Assembly: GCA_037447655.1 (NCBI GenBank)
Contig: JBBHKE010002830.1
Location: 169,713 to 233,712, forward strand
From: Zygnema cylindricum
Lineage: Eukaryota > Streptophyta > Zygnematophyceae > Zygnematales > Zygnemataceae
Reading direction: 5' to 3'
DNA length: 64,000 nucleotides
Shown here: positions 11,801 through 22,436 of the stretch, piece after piece
Layout of the letters: each line of letters starts with the position of its first letter
How positions within the stretch are numbered: position 1 is the stretch's first letter
Translations under genes and position numbers: made by a program
The notes under the pieces: generated by a model
Databases searched by the model: none
What the model saw: the letters and a program-made list of their open reading frames with translations, nothing else
Told to the model about the DNA's origin: nothing

Positions 11801-12014
11801 TGCAGTTGTTAAAAAGAAAATTGTGGATGGAATTGAAGAAATTAGGGTTTTCGGAGAAGGAGAGACGCAACACCGAATAGGGTTTATGAGTATTTTGAGT
11901 CCTCCTTGGTGGGAAGACAAAAAAAATCAAAAAAATATGGAAATTTTGGCTTGGGAAGTAAAAGATTTACAAATAAGTTCCGGAATTGTCGCTTGTTCTA
12001 CTCTTAGGATTTGA
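6211..12014 (+). CDS. F-box/kelch-repeat protein (SCF substrate adaptor)
   Basis: Predicted exons: 6211-6753 (ATG, 181 codons), 10071-10842 and 11806-12014, joined in phase (0, then 1); about 506 aa, possibly lacking a small middle exon. Residues 109-148 form an F-box ([18 protein letters not shown], then STMWRRVL), the segment that binds SKP1. Exon 2 begins [13 protein letters not shown] and has kelch blades ([32 protein letters not shown]). Exon 3 holds the last strands. Such proteins recruit substrates to SCF ubiquitin ligases; the order F-box, short linker, QSVSV-like blade resembles plant SKIP25-type proteins. In those a W-LPP blade stretch of several tens of residues precedes exon 2, so an unrecognised exon may lie in 6754-10070; 8627-8661 is a weak candidate. 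The long open frame running into exon 2 from 9291 is an artefact of stop-free CT-rich intron. Intron 1 carries duplicated copies of both its splice junctions. Confidence 0.75.
6855..6927 (+). repeat. In-frame partial duplication of F-box exon 1 end with its own 5' splice site
   Basis: The last 70 bp of exon 1 (6684-6753, [21 protein letters not shown] region) recur about 171 bp downstream as [14 protein letters not shown] and then VEFE, again ending TTTGAG followed by GTGAG. The frame is open across both copies, so use of the second donor at 6928 would add 58 residues in frame. Confidence 0.75.
7217..7301. repeat. TATACA/TACATA microsatellite in F-box intron 1
   Basis: This is a run of ATATAC, ATACAT and GCATATATAC units immediately after TTCCCAG. 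It has no coding content. Confidence 0.8.
7310..7935. repeat. Imperfect fold-back element in F-box intron 1
   Basis: The left arm near 7340-7405 (CTGACGGCAAAATATG, then CTAACTTTGACTTCTGAAAA and ACGACCGGCTAA) is matched in reverse complement by 7810-7895 (CTGATGGCAAAAAATG, then ACTTTTGACTTGTGAAATTC and ACGGCCGGCTAA). Outer arms also share GTACA/TTCGTAC motifs. It is consistent with an old inverted-repeat transposon; exact ends and target duplication were not found. Confidence 0.45.
8025..8080. repeat. Hairpin-forming palindrome
   Basis: AGGTGTACTTGTGAA (8025-8039) is repeated exactly as its reverse complement TTCACAAGTACACCT (8066-8080), with an inner ATACCAC/GTGGTAT pair around an ATATAT loop. 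Confidence 0.8.
8748..8892. repeat. (TA)n microsatellite with TATG variants
   Basis: An almost pure TA dinucleotide run spans 8797-8846, flanked by TATATG and TATTTATA variants. The overlapping tyrosine/isoleucine open frames are artefacts. Confidence 0.9.
9310..10070 (+). repeat. CT-rich intron tract with serial degenerate copies of the exon 2 acceptor
   Basis: Within pyrimidine-rich DNA, short segments resembling the exon 2 start (TATCAG then ATAGTCTCCGTCGGCTCC, 10065-10088) recur near 9524, 9591, 9741, 9824 and 9926. Examples are TATCAAATACTCTCT, AAAATAGTGTTCGTTGTCTCC and TAGATTATGTTCGTTGGCTC. Translated in varying frames they give [23 protein letters not shown] and [10 protein letters not shown] against [12 protein letters not shown]. 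Each is followed by a C/T tract, so the unit is acceptor plus polypyrimidine tract. Confidence 0.65.
10843..11805 (+). other. F-box/kelch intron 2, pyrimidine-rich
   Basis: The intron is bounded by ACAG/GTAGAG at 10842 and TTTTTTGCAG/TTG at 11805. Its body (10950-11470) is almost entirely TTC/TCC repeats, giving long stop-free frames that are not genes. Confidence 0.75.
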
Positions 12015-12831
12015 AAATTCGTGAAGAGCAAGTAGAGTTTTTTTTTTTCCTTTTTCTCCCTTTTTTTTTTTTTTGTAAGGCTGTCGATGTACTCGCCGTG
12101 TTTTTAGAACTTGTACAGTTTTTTTTTTTTCTTTTCATTTGTTAGAATGTCTCCTCCTCTCCAGCTCTCCCTCTCTCTTCCTCTCTCTTCCCCTCCCCTC
12201 CCTCTCTCCCCCCACCCCTCCCTCTCTCCCCCCACCCCTCCCTCCTCTCTCCCTCTCCCTCTCCGTCTCTCTCTCCTGCACTTCCTCTCCCCCACCCCGT
12301 CATTTCCTCTCTCCTTTCCCCTCCCTTTCTCTCCTCTGCTCTTCCTCCCTCCTTCCCTTCCTCTCCCCTTCCTCTCTCCCACTCCCTCTCTGACTCCCTC
12401 TTCCCTCTTTCAGGGTTTAGTTGCGGGAGGAAAAAAATAAAATTTGGGTTCTAAGGTACCTTTGGTGGGGGGGGGGAGAGGAGGAGAGGGATGCGTGGAG
12501 GGAGAGGGGATCCTGAGAGGCAAAGTCTGTCTCTTTTCTTTTTTTCTTTTAATTTCAACTTTAAGATAGTTGTTATTTTGACATTAAGTTTTTTGGTTTT
12601 TTTTTTAAGAGGATAACACTTCTGTAACTCAACTTGTACTTTAATATGAGTTTTTTGTTTCATAATTTTTGGGGTAGTTACAAATTGCAGATTTTGTATT
12701 ATTCTCCTTGTCCCTCACTCTCCCCCCCTGCCCTTCCCCTGGCCTTTTTGTTTCCATTTCCCCCCTGCGTATTCTTTTTAGTTCCCCGATTGTTTTTTTG
12801 TCCTTTCGCCTCTTACACCCCCCCACCCCCC
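12015..12831. repeat. CT-rich minisatellite downstream of the F-box gene
   Basis: The 3' flank is T- then CT-rich. A short tandem unit, CCCTCTCTCCCCCCACCCCT, is repeated at about 12200-12242, and poly-C runs occur at 12817-12835. No gene is seen beyond the F-box 3' UTR. Confidence 0.7.
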
Positions 12832-13366
12832 CCCGCCTCTTTTTTTCTATGAAAACTGGTTGTCTATAACCAACTTTTTTTGTTGTCAATAACAGTATTT
12901 TGTGTTTTTTTATGCTCATTTTTGGACACTCAAAGAAAAGCCCTTTTAGGAGATTGATTTATAGATTTTTTGCTGTTTAAGTGGTTTAATAAACTCATTA
13001 AGTTTTGAAAACATTTACTTGATTTGATCGTGGTTGAAGCTTGGAAATATAAATTGTTGATTACCAAAAAGTAATTCTTTTTGAAATTGACATTTATGAT
13101 TTTCTTGTAAGAAATACATTTTGTCAATATAGCTATGAAAGCCTTTATAACACAAACAGTAACTTATTGCGAAAACGTGAAGATAAACTATCCTGATTAC
13201 ATGGAAACCCAAAAAAAATGTGGACAACAATGCCAAAACTAAAAGACTAAATGTGAAGGGGCGCACTCAAAACGGAAAAACAATGCGAAAGAAACTAAAT
13301 CACAGATGAAGGGCACGTAAAACAAAGTCACAAAGAAACAACAATTACTACAGCAAGGACACACTA

Positions 13367-13409
13367 CACTGTGTATCACTATTAGTAACACTAATAGCGA
13401 TACACGGTG
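13367..13409. mobile_element. Minimal TA-flanked MITE derivative (43 bp)
   Basis: The sequence consists almost only of two inverted ends, CACTGTGTATCACTATTAGT and CTAATAGCGATACACGGTG, flanked by TA on both sides. Its ends match the 200-bp TA-target MITE family. The partner in unit 2 is 21288-21328. Confidence 0.6.
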
Positions 13410-13663
13410 TAGTGTGCTTAAACCAAACATTACCTAACCAAATCTCAACATGACTAAAGATCTATGAAAAGCAATCTCTTACGTGCTCCAGGACCAGAAG
13501 AGCACGTGGATGGATCTCCGGAACACGCCGATGATCCATAACCACAATAGTCGATCGAATATCACATGTTTTGATGTCAAATTTAAGTTTGTTGCAAGAT
13601 TTTAGGGCTTTTAAGTTTAAAACAAGGGGTGCTATGAAATGAACATTTATGTATGTTACAACC

Positions 13664-14468
13664 TGTTGGGTATGGAGGACCACTTGCCGATATTCGATAT
13701 GTACCAAATTTTAGGTACCCGATAATGGATACATCGATAAGCTACATATCGCGATATTTTGCCGATATATCGGTCCAATATGCCGATATATTATATCGCG
13801 GTATATCGATGCTTTTTTTTTGCTGCTGCTGCTAATGCTACTCCAAATTATACCACAAATTGTAACAACAATAATAATAAAAATTCACATTTTTTACACA
13901 TCGTTTAAATGCAAGATGAGTATCATCTTCCTCTACACCTCCCATGCTGCCTCCTATCCCCTGGGAATCCATGGAGAAAGCTAAAAATGTAACCTTTCTA
14001 TAATACTACTTGCTGGAAATGGATAAGCAACAATGTAATGCTTCCTGCCAGCAGATTTGTAAGTATTCCTGGCTGATTGGTAAGTATTCCTGGTTGAAAC
14101 GAACAGTCTGCAATTTTTTTTTATCAGATCATCATTTGAATAAATTAGTGTGAGCTTTCCGTTTGAAAAATTGAAGTTTTGTACGTACTAAATAAGTAAT
14201 TACATGTAACATTTTTTCTTCGGTTACATTTTGCGGCGTCTCCTTGAAGTAACGGAACAAAATTCACGTCGTACGCGGTGCATCAGACAACTTTTCGTTT
14301 TCGATAAAATAACATTTTATATAAAGTATAAAATTTAAAAAGTGATATATATATCGCGATAATTTATGTTGGTCCCGGTACGATACATCGAGGAGTCTGA
14401 CCGATCGATAATCGATATATCGAATATCGAGATTATTGCGATATGATTTTACCCGATACCCAGCACTA
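13664..14468. mobile_element. hAT-like nonautonomous element, 5' end truncated (unit 1 copy)
   Basis: This is the same element as 21591-22428, but the left target duplication and the first bases of the left inverted repeat (10 bp, AATCAATAGT) are missing. The right end CGATACCCAGCACTA and following CTAATCAA are intact. Both subterminal regions are dense in TATCG motifs. It interrupts a LINE-type remnant. Confidence 0.65.
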
Positions 14469-14476
14469 CTAATCAA

Positions 14477-15038
14477 AATCCTATTATTTTCATAGAAGAT
14501 GTACAACGTCGGATTGGATAAATCCACTCTGATTCTCTCTTCTTTCTTTTTTATCGTAATTGTATTTTTTTCCCAACCTGGATTTATCGATGTTGTTTTG
14601 CTCGATGGTGCCCGTCGCATCTTTGGTGATATTGTTTTGGCGAACCTTGCTTCGGCTACAGTCGTTGATCAGGCTGCTCGACATATCGGGGTGGCAGCTC
14701 GTGATGCCGCTAAGGCGAAGGAGAGTGATTATGCCCATTGGGACCCTATGGATGACTCTATTCTGATGGCGGTCGAGATCTTTAGTTGTTTGGGTGTTGC
14801 GTTGGACGAGTTTCTCCATACTTGTGCTCGACGTGCTTTCGAGCGACGAGGACCTTGGAGCCCTCCTCCTTCGGTCCTTATTTCTTTTTATCGTCAACGT
14901 TTATCTGTGGCTTTACAGAGAGTGCAGGCTTCTATTCTCCTTCGATCGGCTATTGTGGTTATGGATCGTCGACGTGTTCCGGAACTCCCTCAACGTGCTC
15001 CCCCGGGCTTGGGGGACTTACGGGGCTGCTTTCCGTAG
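14477..15038 (+). pseudogene. LINE-type reverse-transcriptase C-terminal region, unit 1 copy 1
   Basis: An open frame of 179 codons (14499-15038) has the pattern that follows the RT domain in many LINE-like polyproteins: a DVVLLDGARR block, DYAHWDP then MAVEIFSCLG, then FYRQRLSVALQRVQASIL at the end. No RT catalytic motif is present; the upstream part is displaced by the hAT element ending at 14468. Paralogous copies occur at 4541 (minus), 16620-17590, 22437-22998 and 24570-25615. The function is inferred from pattern only. The 3' flank contains a GGTTGGG repeat (15050-15071). Confidence 0.5.
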
Positions 15039-16212
15039 ATATTTAATTGAGTTGGGGTTGGGGTTGGGGTTGTAGTTTTGGTTTAGTGAGTTGCCGTGCT
15101 TTTCATTTTGGGTTTGGGTGCTTTTATTTTCCATGCCATTTTTATGTGTTCACGTTGCTTTCCTTGTTTTTTATTGCCCTGCTTGTAATTTTTCAGTTTT
15201 GGCCATGCCACCCCTTTTGTACCCTAGGACTCAGATGGTTTACCATCGTGCTTTTTAGTTTATCCTGTCCCTTGGATTTAAATTTTGGTAAACACATAAG
15301 TGCCCTTTTTAGAAGATCTTTCTACGATTAAGTTTGTAAAGAAATGTTATAAACCTCTCTGATTTGTAAATTTAATTATTCAAACTGTCACGAAAATAGT
15401 TAACGAAAAAAAAGGCCATCAAAGAATTTTTAAAATTGAAATTTGGGTGGACTAAATTCCAAAAAAATCTCCCAAAACCTATGATATGCTAGGATTTGAC
15501 AATTTAACAAACTAATAATTTAAGAAGAAAAACCAATTGAATCCCTGATTCCAAAAATTCCCAAATTCGTACATTTCCTGAAGAAAAAAAAGGTTTGTTT
15601 CCAAATGATTTATCTATAAAATTTACAAAAAGAACAAGTTAGAAAAAAAAAATGAATATGCCGTCTTAAAGCTCCCTCAAAAATTAATTCAGAAGAAAAA
15701 AAAAGGGTAGAAGAAAACGGAAAAGAGGGGAAAAAAACAAAAAGAGAATAAAACATTATTAGTTAGAAGAGAAAGAAAAATGAAAATAAACGTGAAGCTG
15801 AAAATGAAAAAAAAAAAAATCCAGAAAATTGAAAGAAAAATGGAAAAAGAAATGAAGATAAAAATTCACGAACATCAAAAAATCAAAAACATTTATGAAT
15901 CTATACATGCAAGAAATCAAATTAAATGTTATTGAAAACAACAAAATTAAACGGTTGTACAATGAAAAATTGTTTTCTTTCTTACCCAAAATCGCTCGAG
16001 TGTCTAATTTCTAACACTATAGTAAAAACTTTTGCTTTTGGACGAAAAAAAAAAAAAAAACCTCTATCCTACAAAAGGACCTACAGTTAAAACCCGTTAA
16101 AATGAAAAAGAAAAAGGAAACAACCAAAAAAAACCAAAAAATCAAACTGCTAAATGACGTAAGTTTTCTGCTGTAGAGTTTGCTCCACCTTCTCCAACTT
16201 TTTCAAATTTTG

Positions 16213-16608
16213 TAGTGTACTGTTGTGTACTACACCGCTAATCGTTATTAGTGTTAATAACACTAATTTGAATTTGTGACATTTTTTGACCAAAAATCAC
16301 AAAATAGAGTTAACAACATTATTTAAGGACGTGGACTACAATCTGCCACGTCTCCTTACACTAAATTAGTATTGTTAATTCTAATTTTGCATTAACACTA
16401 ATAAGTCTTTAACGCTAATAAAGATGAGCGGTGTAGCGTCCAACTTCGATATATCGCGGTAGAAATATATCGAATTATCGGCCGATATATCGGCTTAATA
16501 CCACGATATTGAGCTTCTCGATATATCGTAGCGATATATCGATTTATCTGGTACCCAAAATTAGGTACATATCGGAAATCGGCAAGGAGCCTTCGATACA
16601 CAACACTA
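16213..16608. mobile_element. Short hAT-like element disrupted by a MITE (unit 1)
   Basis: The right end CGATACACAACACTA (16594-16608) is the reverse complement of a TAGTGTTGTGTATCG terminus. Read in reverse, 16440-16608 matches the left end of the element at 13664 and 21591 (CTTGCCGAT, CGATATGTACC, TATCG repeats). The left end is probably TAGTGTACTGTTGTGTAC at 16213-16230, just before a MITE that inserted at a TA. The 8-bp flanks match only 5 of 8, so the target duplication is uncertain. Confidence 0.5.
16233..16433. mobile_element. TA-target MITE, 201 bp (unit 1)
   Basis: The ends CACCGCTAATCGTTATTAG and GATGAGCGGTG are flanked by TA at 16231-16232 and 16434-16435. The core carries an ACGTGG/CCACGT palindrome (16332-16351). 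It is nested in a hAT-like element. Confidence 0.7.
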
Positions 16609-16619
16609 CTATTTGGGAA

Positions 16620-17590
16620 GTTGGTGCGTTGTTGCCTCCAATCTTGCCTCTCGTTTCTTGGTTGGGGACACTCTTGTTCTTGCTACTTGTTCCTCTGTTT
16701 CGGACTGTGTGCTCGCCTTCCAACGGTCCATTTTGGATGTGTCATGTTCTTTTCTTCCTGCTTCGTAGATATGACGGTGTGACGGTTCTTTCCACCCTTG
16801 TTACAAAATCTGTTGCACGTGTCTAGGAATCCATTTTTAATAGGTTTTCGCAGCCATCGAGCTTCTTGAGGCGCTTCCCTCCGATTCTTAGCCCGTGCTC
16901 AATTCACCACGGCTCTCAGATTTCGGCATGGCCTCCCTCATCTACTTCACTTGGCTTTTATGTTTGCTCACGTGACAGTGTCCTTAAGCGCGACAACATC
17001 CACTTTCTTCGTTGCTCCCACGGAGGGCGAGTTCATTCAGGCGCACGACACTATTCGTGACACCACTTCCAATATATTTTTTGAGGGGTGATTTTGTGTT
17101 CGTCGGGAGGTTTCCCATATTTTTCCTTCGCGTCGAACTGATTTTGTACAACTCGATGGTGCATGTCGTGCATTGGTGACATTGTTTTGCCGAAACCTAA
17201 CTCGGATACGGTCGTCAGTCAAGCGGGGCATGTTTGAGTGGTCGCCCCTGTCGTGGCTAAAAAGAAGGCGTGATTATGCCCACCGCAATGTTATAGATGA
17301 CTTTATTCCAATGGCGGTCGAGATATTTGATTGTTTGGGTGTTGCTTTGGACTAGTTTCTCCGTGCTTGTGGTCAACGCCTGTTCGAGCGTCGAGAACTT
17401 GGGAGCCCTCGGACTTCGGTCCTTACTTCTCTTTACTGTCAACGTTTATATGTGGCTCTACAACGAGTGCAAGCTTCTATCCTCCTTCGGTCGTCTCTTG
17501 CAGTTATGGATTGTCGGTGTGTTCCGGAACTCCCTCAACGTGCTCCCCCGGGCTTCAAGGACTTACGAGGTTGCTTTTCGTAAATCTAGT
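16620..17590 (+). pseudogene. LINE-type reverse-transcriptase remnant, unit 1 copy 2
   Basis: Several frames together give the C-terminal region of a LINE-like polyprotein: a segment with ATCSSVSDCVLAF near 16680-16730, a cysteine/histidine region (DNIHFLRCSHGG, then HDTIRDTT read across frames, 16996-17070), VQLDGACRAL at 17148-17177, DYAHRNV and MAVEIFDCLG at 17271-17340, then a stop at the position equal to GVALDEF of copy 1. Frame changes and the in-frame stop show decay. The 3' flank (ATGGACTCAGACGTAC near 17778) matches that of copy 1. Confidence 0.55.
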
Positions 17591-19585
17591 TATATTTGGG
17601 TTTGGTTAAGTCATTTTGGTATACACACTCTGTTTTGGTGGTTGTTGCTTCTTTGTGTATCGCTGTTTTACCTATCATTTTTTGTGTGATCGTTGTTTTT
17701 GCTTTGCTTGTCCTTTTTGCTTGCTTCCCTCCACATGTAGTTTTTCAATCTTAGGATTACCTCTCAATTTTGTTCCCATGGACTCAGACGTACTTTTTAA
17801 TGAAGTCGGGTGGTTGGTTCTTAAATGTCACAACATAAAAGTGTACAAACCCGGAAGGACTCGACTTCTTTGTCGTTATTTTCTACCAGGTCGATTCTGA
17901 AGTTCTGAGGCTGGTTTACTCTAGTATACTCCCCTTTTCGATTCTCTTGGAAAACCAATGTTTCCAAGTGGATATAGAGTGAAAGCACTTTCATAAATAG
18001 AAAACAATGGTTATTTAATGGAGTTTTCATACATTCAAATGACCAGTTTTGAGTATGTTTCGGGTCTTATTGATTGCTCGATTTTACAAGGCAGTTATTA
18101 AAAAGATTTGGTCAACAAATAAAACATGAAAATACCAGCTCAAGGAAACAGTTTTTTCTAATGTAAAATCGCCAGGTGTATCCAAAATCTGGAATGAAAA
18201 GCTCACCATCATGAAAACCAGGTCATGAGAAATCAGCAGTTCACAAAACTTGAACATTTATAATCGTTGATTTCCAATCATTGGATTCACTTGTTAATCA
18301 CTTGGATTCACAACAAAGCTGTGAATCACATCTCAAATTGTAGGTTGTACAATGTTTTCTTCCAGATTTCTTAGTAATTGTTCGTCTCTAGCCTTTTATG
18401 GTCGTCAAAAATATTTCCATTCGATCATGCTTTGTACCCAAAGGATTTACTCATCACGAAATAAAATCTCTTCTTTTGTACAACCAAATTTGGGCAACGA
18501 GGTCATCATACGCAAGTAGAGAAAGAGCAAAAACAAAAACGGAAATAGTTCAGGTTGATATACAAACCATCAATGCTTTTTTAGCCATTTAAATCATTTT
18601 TTCTCTGTGCACATGTCTGATTTGCATTTGGAGACCACCAATCGGAAAGTGAGATCCTTACCTTTCCATCACAGCAATCAGAGTAGAAATCTGACAAGTG
18701 TGCATGAAGTAAAGATGATTAAAATGTCAGAAAAAACTTTGACGATAATACTAACGGGCAGAGATTCAACATAAGTGAACATTAATCCGATAATGGTAAT
18801 GATGATCTAACATTCAGGTTATAACGACAGGAACCACAAATAGATTTTATATTTTTCCACACAAAAGCCAAACCTTGATACAAGTTGTGCACACAATATG
18901 TTCCTAAATTTGCCATTACTCTCTAAAGGTGTCATTGTCCCTAATTAAACTTTCCTATAGTTTTGAATTTCCAAGTCAAAGTGGGGTCGTATAATACTAG
19001 GACATGTCCTCCCTTCACATTGGAGGGCCGCGTGGGTACACTTTCATGATCAACTAGCTTAGTTTTGTCTCTTTCTACCTCGTAATTTAATCTTAGTTCA
19101 AACTGAAACCTAAAAGGTCTTAAGACAGGAATTGAAGTTTCGAAATGACAAATTCAAAATGTCCACAGAAGGTCTTTTGGAGATGCTTGGGTCTTAAATA
19201 AGCACTCCATCAGTTTCAAAAGTAACCTTAGAAAGTCCTACATGAAGGCGCACAAAAAGCCGACAAATGCTTCGCTTAACGGGAACTGTTTTGTGCTCCC
19301 TTTAACGGTCAACAAATACCTGTTATACTGACTTTTCTTTCCATACTGACTTCCCTTTTTCCAGCACAAACTTCGAAAATCGATGAAAATAGAGGGCCAA
19401 TTACACGGAAAACCGGCGCATCTTGACTTTTCAACTGGATTTTTGCAGGAAAAATAGACATTCCTGTTCATAAATTCTAATTTGGTCACTCCATAATTTT
19501 CCCCTCCTAAAACCTTATTTTCCTTCCTGAATCTTCTCTCTTCTTATATCGCAGACAATCTTCTCTTTCAGACAGTTTCCGTTCC

Positions 19586-19693
19586 TTATTGCTCCTTACT
19601 GTGAGAAGTGACCTTTTGTGTTTTGCTTTTTTTCGGTTCTACTTTGTCAGACTCCTTTTCTTTGAGAGTCTCTTTCTTGGCCAAAAGCTCAGC
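19586..19693 (-). CDS. Duplicate copy of the terminal exon of the MFP1-like gene
   Basis: On the minus strand, after a TAATGCAG acceptor, it reads AELLAKKETLKEKESDK, then VEPKKSKTQKVTSHSKEQ and TAA, 35 residues. It is identical base for base to the exon at 27570-27677 in the second 8-kb repeat and fits the phase of the upstream exon ending at 28992. It lies 8 kb farther from the gene body, beyond the sequence gap, so it is an alternative or orphan last exon. Confidence 0.7.
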   Translation of the reverse strand, partial: AELLAKKETLKEKESDKVEPKKSKTQKVTSHSKEQ

Positions 19694-20729
19694 CTGCATT
19701 ACAGAGTAAAAACGACACTTTAGTTTAGTAAATTTTGAACTCAAAAAGGATGTAAGCAATCTGGAAAATAAAAGATTTCAGCCCACTGTGCAGTGTAAAG
19801 GTTAAGTCCATTCGGGCAGTTCAAAATTTTGTCTTCCGGGCATTTAGAAGGTTCTCAGTCATCTCGGCAGCCAAAAACATTTCTGCCACCGAGAAATTTT
19901 CTGGTCATTTTTTTTTTTTTTTGAAGAAAAACCCATCATCTAGGGTTAAGGTGTCATCGACAAGGGCAATGAATTAAAAAAACGACGAGAGTAAACTTTG
20001 AGGAGAAAAAAATGTGGAGTTTGTTGAAACACACCTTAATCATATGTTGAGTAAAGTAAATGTACTGAATGCTAAACAGTTGTTAAGGGGTCTTTTAGTG
20101 GTAGACCACTAAAAGAGAGAGGAGACATGGAGCTATAATTTATTGCATGGACCTACTACGGATTTACTTGGTACCATGCTACGGGGGGTAAATTGTCAAC
20201 GTTCAAATCAACTTAATAATTTAGAGAAAACATGAAACTGGTTTTACATGTTAAAACTTAGAAATATTTGATGCATTACCTCCAAGGGCATTCATTTCTC
20301 AGACTTTTTGTTGAAAACTCAATGTTTCTTGTCCAAAACGAAATGCTTTCTGCATTAAACTTAGTGCCTTTGTCCAAGTCCCACGACTTCATGCTTTTTG
20401 TCCCCAACCTTAATGCGTTAACTAACAACCTTTGTGGATCATCACCTGCGATATGTTTTTATTCTAGAATTGTATGGGTGTGCCCCTTTACATGCCAGAA
20501 AATATGCTCCAATCAAACAAATGACAAGTAAATGTTGTAAATTTGTGAAATATGGTAGTAAAGCTATATCAAAAATAATGTGTTTACACTACTTTTTGAG
20601 CTTAGTCTACTCAAGTCTTAAGGTGACTCAGGTAATGCTATTCAAGATAAAACTTTGAGTTTAACGCACATGATTTGAGCAAATTGTAACACTATTAGTA
20701 TGGATTAGTGTGTAAAAAACACAGGGATG

Positions 20730-20739
20730 NNNNNNNNNN
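20730..20739. other. Assembly gap (10 N)
   Basis: Ten N bases separate repeat unit 1 from unit 2. The right side begins with a poly-C run, which probably stopped sequencing. The size of the gap is not trustworthy and the unit junction is not spanned. Confidence 0.99.
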
Positions 20740-21287
20740 CCCCCTCCCCCCCCCCCCCTCTTTTTTTGTATGAAAACCGGGTGTCTATAACCAACTTATT
20801 TTGTTGTCAGTATCAATATTTTGTGTTTTTTTATGCTCATTTTTGGAAACTCAAAGAAAAGCCTTTTTAGGAGATTGATTTATAGATTTTTTGCTGTTTA
20901 AGCGGTTTAATAAACTCATTAATTTTTGAAAACTTTTTCTCAATTTGTTCGTCCTTGAAGCCTGGAAATATAAATTGTTAATTACCAAAAAGAAATTCTT
21001 TTTGAAAATGACGCTTATGATTTTCTTGTAAGAAATACATTTTGTCAATATAGCTATGAAAGCATTTATAACACAAACAGTATTTTATTGCGAAAATGTG
21101 ATGATAAACCATCCTGAGTACATGGAAACCCAAAAAAAAAATGTGGACAACAATGCCAAAACTAAAAGACTAAATGTGAAGGGACACACTCAAAACGGAA
21201 AAACAATGCGAAAAAAACTAAAGCACAGATGAAGGGCACGTAAAACAGTCACAAAGAAACAACAATTACTACAGCAAGGACACACTA

Positions 21288-21328
21288 CACTGTGTATCAC
21301 TATTAGTAACACTAATAGCATTACAGTG
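21288..21328. mobile_element. Minimal TA-flanked MITE derivative (unit 2)
   Basis: This is the partner of 13367-13409, with the right arm changed (GCATTACAGTG instead of GCGATACACGGTG). Confidence 0.55.
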
Positions 21329-21590
21329 TAGTGTGCTTAAACCAAACATTACCTTACCAAATCTCAACATGACTAAAGATCTACAAAAAGCAACCTCTTA
21401 CGTGCTCCAGGACCAGAAGAGCACGTGGATGGATTTCCGGAACACGCCGATGATCCATAACTACAATAGTTGATCGAATATCACATGTTTTGATGTCAAA
21501 TATAAGGTTTGTTGCAAGATTTTAGGGCTTTTAAGTTTAAAGCAAAAAGTGCTACGAAATGAACATTTATGTACGTTACAACCTAATCAA

Positions 21591-22428
21591 TAGTGTTGGG
21601 TATCGAGGACCACTTGCCGATATTCGATGTGTACCGAATTTAGGTACCCGATAATCGATATATCGATAAGCTACTTATCGCGATATTTTGCCGATATATC
21701 GGTCCGATATGCTGATACATTATATCGCGATATATCGATGCCTTTTTTCTGCTGCTGCTGCTACTAATACAAGTGCTACTGCTGCTGCTGCTAGTGCACT
21801 CCAAATTATACCACAAATTGTAACGACAATAATAAAAATTCACATTTTTACACTTCTTTTAAATGCAAGTTGAGTGTCATCTTCCTCTACACCTCCCATG
21901 CTGCCTCCTATCTCCTGGGAATCCATGGAGAAAGCTAAAAATGTAACCTTTCTATAATACTACTTGCTGGAAATGGATAAGCATCAATGTAATGCTTCCT
22001 GCCTGCAGATTGGTAAGTATTCCTGGCTGATTGGTAAGTATTCCTGGTTGAAACGAACAGTCTGCAATTTTTTTTTTATCAGATCATCATTTGATTGAAT
22101 TAGTGTGAGCTTTTCGTTTGAAAAAATAAAGTTTTGTACGTGCTAAATAAGTAATTATATGAAGTAGTAGTTTTTCTTCGGTTACATTTTGCGGCGTCTA
22201 CCTTGAAGTAACGAAACAAAATTCACGTTGTACGTGGCGTACCAGACAATTTTTCGTTTTCAATAAACTAAACATTTTATATAAAGTATAAAATTTAAAA
22301 AGTGATATATATATCGCGATAATTGATGTTGGTCCCGGTACGATACATCGAGGAGTCTGACCGATCGATAATCGATATATCGAATATCGAGATTATTGCG
22401 ATATGATTTTACCCGATACCCAGCACTA
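21591..22428. mobile_element. hAT-like nonautonomous element with perfect 8-bp target duplication
   Basis: The left end TAGTGTTGGGTATCG and right end CGATACCCAGCACTA form 15-bp inverted repeats with one mismatch. The flanks CTAATCAA (21583-21590) and CTAATCAA (22429-22436) are an exact 8-bp target duplication, the hAT hallmark. Both subterminal regions are packed with TATCG motifs, as expected for hAT transposase-binding repeats. The 838-bp body holds CTG triplets (21750-21795) and no transposase frame. Confidence 0.88.
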
Positions 22429-22436
22429 CTAATCAA

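Larger units (their letters stand above)
12832..20729. repeat. 8-kb direct repeat, unit 1
   Basis: From TATGAAAAC near 12848 to CACAGGGATG at 20729 this block is repeated in the same order and orientation at 20740-28891. By eye most of it is about 5% diverged with many small indels, while 14365-15552 is identical to its partner. It contains a 43-bp MITE, a hAT-like element, two LINE-type remnants, an A-rich stretch (15590-15990), and a copy of the terminal exon of the MFP1-like gene (19586-19693). The parts not listed separately (17900-19580 and 19700-20700) hold nothing I recognise. Confidence 0.85.

Noticed and set aside
15050-15071. GGTTGGGGTTGGGG run resembling telomeric repeat
   Set aside because: Only about three units, in the 3' flank of a retroelement remnant and repeated exactly in unit 2. 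It is not a telomere array.
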